A stretch of DNA of 42,039 nt, from NCBI GenBank assembly GCA_964546285.1, contig CAZJJK010000015.1, forward strand, positions 1-42,039, in the 5' to 3' direction. The notes beneath the pieces were generated by a model. That model was not told the DNA's origin and did not search any database. It saw only the letters and a list, made by a program, of their open reading frames with translations. This document shows positions 39,201 to 42,039 of this stretch, in pieces. Position numbers and translations under genes: made by a program. This DNA is from CAZJJK01 sp964546285 (GTDB lineage: Bacteria; Spirochaetota; Spirochaetia; Treponematales; Breznakiellaceae). Positions within the stretch are counted from its first letter, which is position 1; each line of letters starts with the position of its first letter.

Positions 39201-42039
39201 CTCTATGGCCTTTATTTCTTGCCGAGCTACTTCGGTTTCCACATATTCCCAACGCGTGTTTATCCTTCCGTAAACGCCTTGCTGTTCGGTCGCCTTCCAG
39301 TCTCCCTTAATTAGAACGGCTGTCAGAGCCGCGTCCTTAGCCCAGGCTTGGCCCCGCGGGTCCACCAGGACGGTTTCAGCCTTTATGTTTTGATTAACCG
39401 AGACAAAGCGGCTCCACCAACCGGAAGCCGCGCCGCTGGCGAACTTAAGGCCGATATAATAAGACGCCGGGTGAACCTTTATGTGGGCGCTGTTGGCTAT
39501 AGCTTGCCTATCTATATCTTGTACGGTGGTTTCAAGGACATAATCGTACGCGGCGCCAAGCGCGTTCTGATTGGTGGTTTTTACTGAGATAGTCGCTTTT
39601 CCATCGGCGCTAAGTGTCCCGTTGCCATTGCTTAGGGTATGTTCACCCTCCCAATTGCCCGGCCCAAAGACAAAGCGCTCCCATTCCGGACCCGGCGGCA
39701 TATAGGCTATTGGCTTACGGGTCCAATAGTATGAATATTCCGCGTTCGGCATGGACCCGCCGGCTAGATAGCTAGCGGACACGCTGACCGAGGCGTCTTC
39801 CCCCGAGTAGAAAAGCCTATCGGCTACGGAGGCTTCAAGTTGGAAGGCTAGTTTGCGGAATTCGGCGACGGTAAAGCTGACGCTGCTTGAGCGGTTGCTG
39901 GTGTAATAATAACTGCGATATGGACTAGGTCCTTTGTGCGCATAGCTGATCGTATATGTTCCCGGTTCAAGGTCCTGTGGAAGATGGAAGCGCGCGGCGA
40001 ACCCTCCGTTCTCGCTGGCTTTGCCATCAAGCCGCCATAAGCTTTCTCCTGAACGGAAATCTTCCAATTCCAAGGTGTAATCGCCCTGGTACGCTGTAAA
40101 ACCATTAGGATCTTGAATCCAATGCACCCCGCGTAAGGCAAGCTCCTCACCTTTTTTATATAGCCCGCGGTCTGTAAATAGTAAGACGCGGCTTACCGGC
40201 CCTTCAGCGTTCATTACGGCAGCGTGGGAATAAACCGTTGACTTGTAAGAATTAACTGAATTACTTACCTGTAAGTCCGCGCGGTCGCTTCCCTTAAGGG
40301 CCGATACTAAAAGGTAATATCGATTATACTCGCCGGGAAATAAGGCGCGGAATTCACCGTCTTCCAGTTCAATAACGGCAAAGCCGGATTGGTCGGTTGT
40401 GGCGGACTTTAGGGGCTTGTTGGTCGTCTGGCCAAGAAGAACCGTCGCGTCCGCGACCGCCTGGCCTGTGCTGAGGCTGTTAACCCATATCAGTACGCGG
40501 TTATACGCGACGCGGGCTGTTATACCCAAGTCCGTAACCTGGATGGCGAAGGTTCGCCCGTCTCTGTACCGGTACCCGCCGACGGAATAAGTGGCTCTAA
40601 AGTTGAAATAAGCCGTTCCAAAGCCAGCGGGGTTCAATAACGGTATCAAGTCGTATACCGAATAATTAACGCGATTTTTCTTCCATGAAGCGATATTGAT
40701 TGGCAGAGGGCTGGGCTTGTTGTTGTAATCCAGTTTGTCCAAATCGAAATTAAAGCGATCCGCGCTTTGCTTCCCTAGAAACAGCGTATCCAAATTCCGG
40801 CCCGCCCAGATGAATTTAGGCGGATAGGCGGCTTCCAGGTGATGGAAGCCCCAGGGGAAATCTGTCAGCGGATTGGGGTTGGGTATTTCCGTTTCAACGG
40901 TGGAGTTTGGATTTGATAAGGTTCGACCGTACGTATCCTTAACGGAAGTTGAGCCTTTTAGGCGAACCCTGTCGCCTGGTTCCAAGGCCATCAGGCCAAG
41001 CCTAAGCGTGGATCCAAATACCTCAAGCGTCTCAATTTTTGTCTCGTGGCCATTGACCGAAACCGTATAGTCGGCCTGGGCGGCGGATTTATCCAAAGGA
41101 TGGCTGAAATGGGCGTAAACGGGTATTACGCCAGGTTTATTCGTTCTGGGCAGATCGTAAGCGTAGGAATCCATATACGATACGCGGAAAGGCGTGACTG
41201 TGTGGAAACTGAGGCTTTGAGCCCCTTTCCGCTCAGGATAAGCCGGTTTGGGCATGGCCTTATCGGCTAACGTTACGGTAATGTCGGCGTCCTCAGGCGG
41301 ATCGCTTTCCAAAGTTAAGAGGACGGCTCTGTCCGTTCTGGTTTTCAGCCGCTCTGGATAATCCGGTCGGCTTACCGAGAATTTAGCCGTTTCCGTTCTC
41401 GCTCTTGAGCGTATAGAAACGGACAGAAAACGCTGAATCATCTCAAGTTCTACAGCCTGGTTGAACTCAAGTATCATAAAACGCGCGGCTTTGACAGGGA
41501 CTTCATAAGTGCCGATGTAAATATCGGCGTCGTCGCCGGGATAGAAATTAACGATTTTTATCGTCTCGGTATAGAAATTAAAGGAGAAGGCTTTGCCTAG
41601 ACGGCTACCGCCTAGGGAACTGGCGTCGGCCGAGACCGTAACCGTATATCGCGGCTCGTCGACGAGGGGGCTGTCGGGCTGGAAGCTTAGAACCTTAGTG
41701 CCGTACCAGCGATAGACGCCGTTTATTTCTGGTTCGATACGTAAAAGCGGCGTTGCGCGTATCGGTTCGCCTAGTTTGGCCAGGGGCACCATCGGCAGGT
41801 TGAACATGACGTAGATGGTCGGACGGCGCATTTCTATAGGAAGCTCGCCGGTGGGCGCGTAATCTACCACACTGAGCGCTTCGCTGTCCTTGGGGTAGCT
41901 TGCCGAAGCGGCGTAAGCCGGATTGACCGTCCAATAATTGATGGTGCTTTCGGAAAAATCGATATTGCCCCGCTTTAGCCCGCCTTCCAAGCTTTCTTGG
42001 CGCGAGGCTTCGGCGTTGAAGGCGGCCAAATCCAGCTCC
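36282..42039 (-). CDS. Alpha-2-macroglobulin-like envelope protein, 5' end beyond window
   Basis: A very large periplasmic or lipid-anchored protein with at least 1918 residues visible; the frame stays open to the right edge, so the N-terminus with its signal is missing. An MG2-type domain is seen around 40190 (FTDRGLYKKGEELALRGV), and the alpha-2-macroglobulin core around 38300-38390 (FTLPDSLTSYRVTAMALSGS, then NPINVRAALPRKFRNRD). A helical toroid follows (GGIYIGSYHWRPYISDPYIS), then a beta-rich end with SWDGFDWEWYWYRPDSF. Bacterial members trap proteases that breach the envelope. The usual thioester motif CxEQ is absent: the matching place reads TLRPYIEPSLNRLLDYA. It overlaps pbpC, the usual partner. 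Confidence 0.9.
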   Translation of the reverse strand, partial: ELDLAAFNAEASRQESLEGGLKRGNIDFSESTINYWTVNPAYAASASYPKDSEALSVVDYAPTGELPIEMRRPTIYVMFNLPMVPLAKLGEPIRATPLLRIEPEINGVYRWYGTKVLSFQPDSPLVDEPRYTVTVSADASSLGGSRLGKAFSFNFYTETIKIVNFYPGDDADIYIGTYEVPVKAARFMILEFNQAVELEMIQRFLSVSIRSRARTETAKFSVSRPDYPERLKTRTDRAVLLTLESDPPEDADITVTLADKAMPKPAYPERKGAQSLSFHTVTPFRVSYMDSYAYDLPRTNKPGVIPVYAHFSHPLDKSAAQADYTVSVNGHETKIETLEVFGSTLRLGLMALEPGDRVRLKGSTSVKDTYGRTLSNPNSTVETEIPNPNPLTDFPWGFHHLEAAYPPKFIWAGRNLDTLFLGKQSADRFNFDLDKLDYNNKPSPLPINIASWKKNRVNYSVYDLIPLLNPAGFGTAYFNFRATYSVGGYRYRDGRTFAIQVTDLGITARVAYNRVLIWVNSLSTGQAVADATVLLGQTTNKPLKSATTDQSGFAVIELEDGEFRALFPGEYNRYYLLVSALKGSDRADLQVSNSVNSYKSTVYSHAAVMNAEGPVSRVLLFTDRGLYKKGEELALRGVHWIQDPNGFTAYQGDYTLELEDFRSGESLWRLDGKASENGGFAARFHLPQDLEPGTYTISYAHKGPSPYRSYYYTSNRSSSVSFTVAEFRKLAFQLEASVADRLFYSGEDASVSVSASYLAGGSMPNAEYSYYWTRKPIAYMPPGPEWERFVFGPGNWEGEHTLSNGNGTLSADGKATISVKTTNQNALGAAYDYVLETTVQDIDRQAIANSAHIKVHPASYYIGLKFASGAASGWWSRFVSVNQNIKAETVLVDPRGQAWAKDAALTAVLIKGDWKATEQQGVYGRINTRWEYVETEVARQEIKAIEGKASWSFSVKEAGDYLLAVESKDAQGRMAKTVIRFYATGSQWIRRASETPSDIELIADKEEYMPGESARVLVRSPIETGDYLLTVEREGIFEERLIHLEGGQSLIEIPIQEKHVPVVYVALSSFTKREAPPSSIDDPDLGRPRSLFGIVGLRVSTRPIELDISISPSEPSYRPGSEAEISIRVTREGKPVAGAEISALAVDRGVLDLINYHVPDPVDFFYGVENFPLGVEGDDSRRLLMKPVAYDTSALTGGDGDKPQERSDFRPLALFEPFVQTDSKGEATVRFTLPDSLTSYRVTAMALSGSRVGVQEGEILVQNPINVRAALPRKFRNRDTAAAGVVLKNLTSKTQTVEVSAESDILSIGGAKTRTATLAPNGSYEVPFILSATEAGQGTISFTVKGAVINDKLIETVIVEKPLVKEAFTTVGTIARDENSATEGLILPSAVSAGYGGLELISASTLRPYIEPSLNRLLDYAASWPWLSFYGRLLYCFAHMYSGEGPDYTAALLAELKSRQLSDGGIYIGSYHWRPYISDPYISLLTAHFLEFAASRSYKTDSAPDLSKLLIYLNGQKSNMSKFSPYYHAYTNMVLAQGGKADVSYLKETEAYEDKLGLGGYGLLAQAYLGASDKTSAERVYRRSKNFMLIGTQTVDIKETYEVTNYWSSDLAEMAILLKNAQELGEDRGLIQRIAGALNKSERHWRCSNDDLWTLLGFIPLLDAEGPARGNATVKITADSLSLSSFELSANKPQAASELYLEEAPLASLKRDTLLPLSFIKTGDTPVYYTTILRYALPNETAIARDEGIEVNLRYETLDGEKVGEKDLKLGETYRVRVDVSSTKRRQRLELLVPIPNGVEIIDPTFVTSGKFLDQGGNQSEVITRETVYGDTIDVVAEGYVSWDGFDWEWYWYRPDSFALDNMMVYRWTDFYAGTRTVTFLVRVTTPGIYPTPPASASLEFEPEVFGRSEGTLFVIKP

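Overview
The window reads as chromosomal DNA from an uncultured diderm, most consistent with a spirochaete close to Treponema. This rests on an inference from several features: a chemoreceptor with a 7TM-DISM sensor, a HAMP-linked class III adenylate cyclase, several very long coiled-coil proteins, a compact TonB/ExbBD operon, and a PBP1C/alpha-2-macroglobulin pair. No rRNA or marker gene is present to settle it. Three runs of exactly 100 N (14317-14416, 16180-16279, 29140-29239) are scaffold gaps, so this is probably a draft or metagenome assembly. No tRNA, rRNA, CRISPR array or insertion sequence was seen.

Left part (1-12 kb). A divergent intergenic region holding three consecutive hairpins separates an exported protein cut by the window edge (minus strand) from a 7TM-DISM chemoreceptor (plus strand). 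A bidirectional terminator separates the receptor from a four-gene spermidine/putrescine ABC operon, potABCD, on the minus strand. Divergent from potA is a translationally coupled three-gene operon: adenylate cyclase, a membrane coiled-coil protein, and an exported protein with 22 near-perfect heptads.

Middle (12-22.6 kb). A multi-PAS/GAF/HD-GYP cyclic-di-GMP phosphodiesterase has its start codon inside a long hairpin. It is followed by a gap and then a maltodextrin-type cluster: binding protein, two permeases, an exported GH57 amylase/pullulanase-like enzyme and a LacI-family regulator. A good promoter and a LacI-type dyad lie before the binding protein, and two strong hairpins lie between it and the permeases. 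No transporter ATPase is encoded here. An exported protein with an NlpC/P60-like Cys motif follows.

Right part (22.7-42 kb). Seven plus-strand genes look like one operon: a TPR periplasmic protein, a plugless outer-membrane barrel, ExbB, ExbD, TonB, a HAD phosphatase and a 1249-residue membrane-anchored coiled-coil protein with a C-terminal helix-turn-helix. Most junctions overlap (ATGA, TGATG, GTGA). Convergent to it are PBP1C and a very large alpha-2-macroglobulin-like protein that lacks the thioester motif and runs off the right edge.

Start codons were reconsidered for several genes (potB GTG, pbpC TTG, potA TTG, the cyclase and its downstream partner) using ribosome-binding sites and stop-start overlaps.
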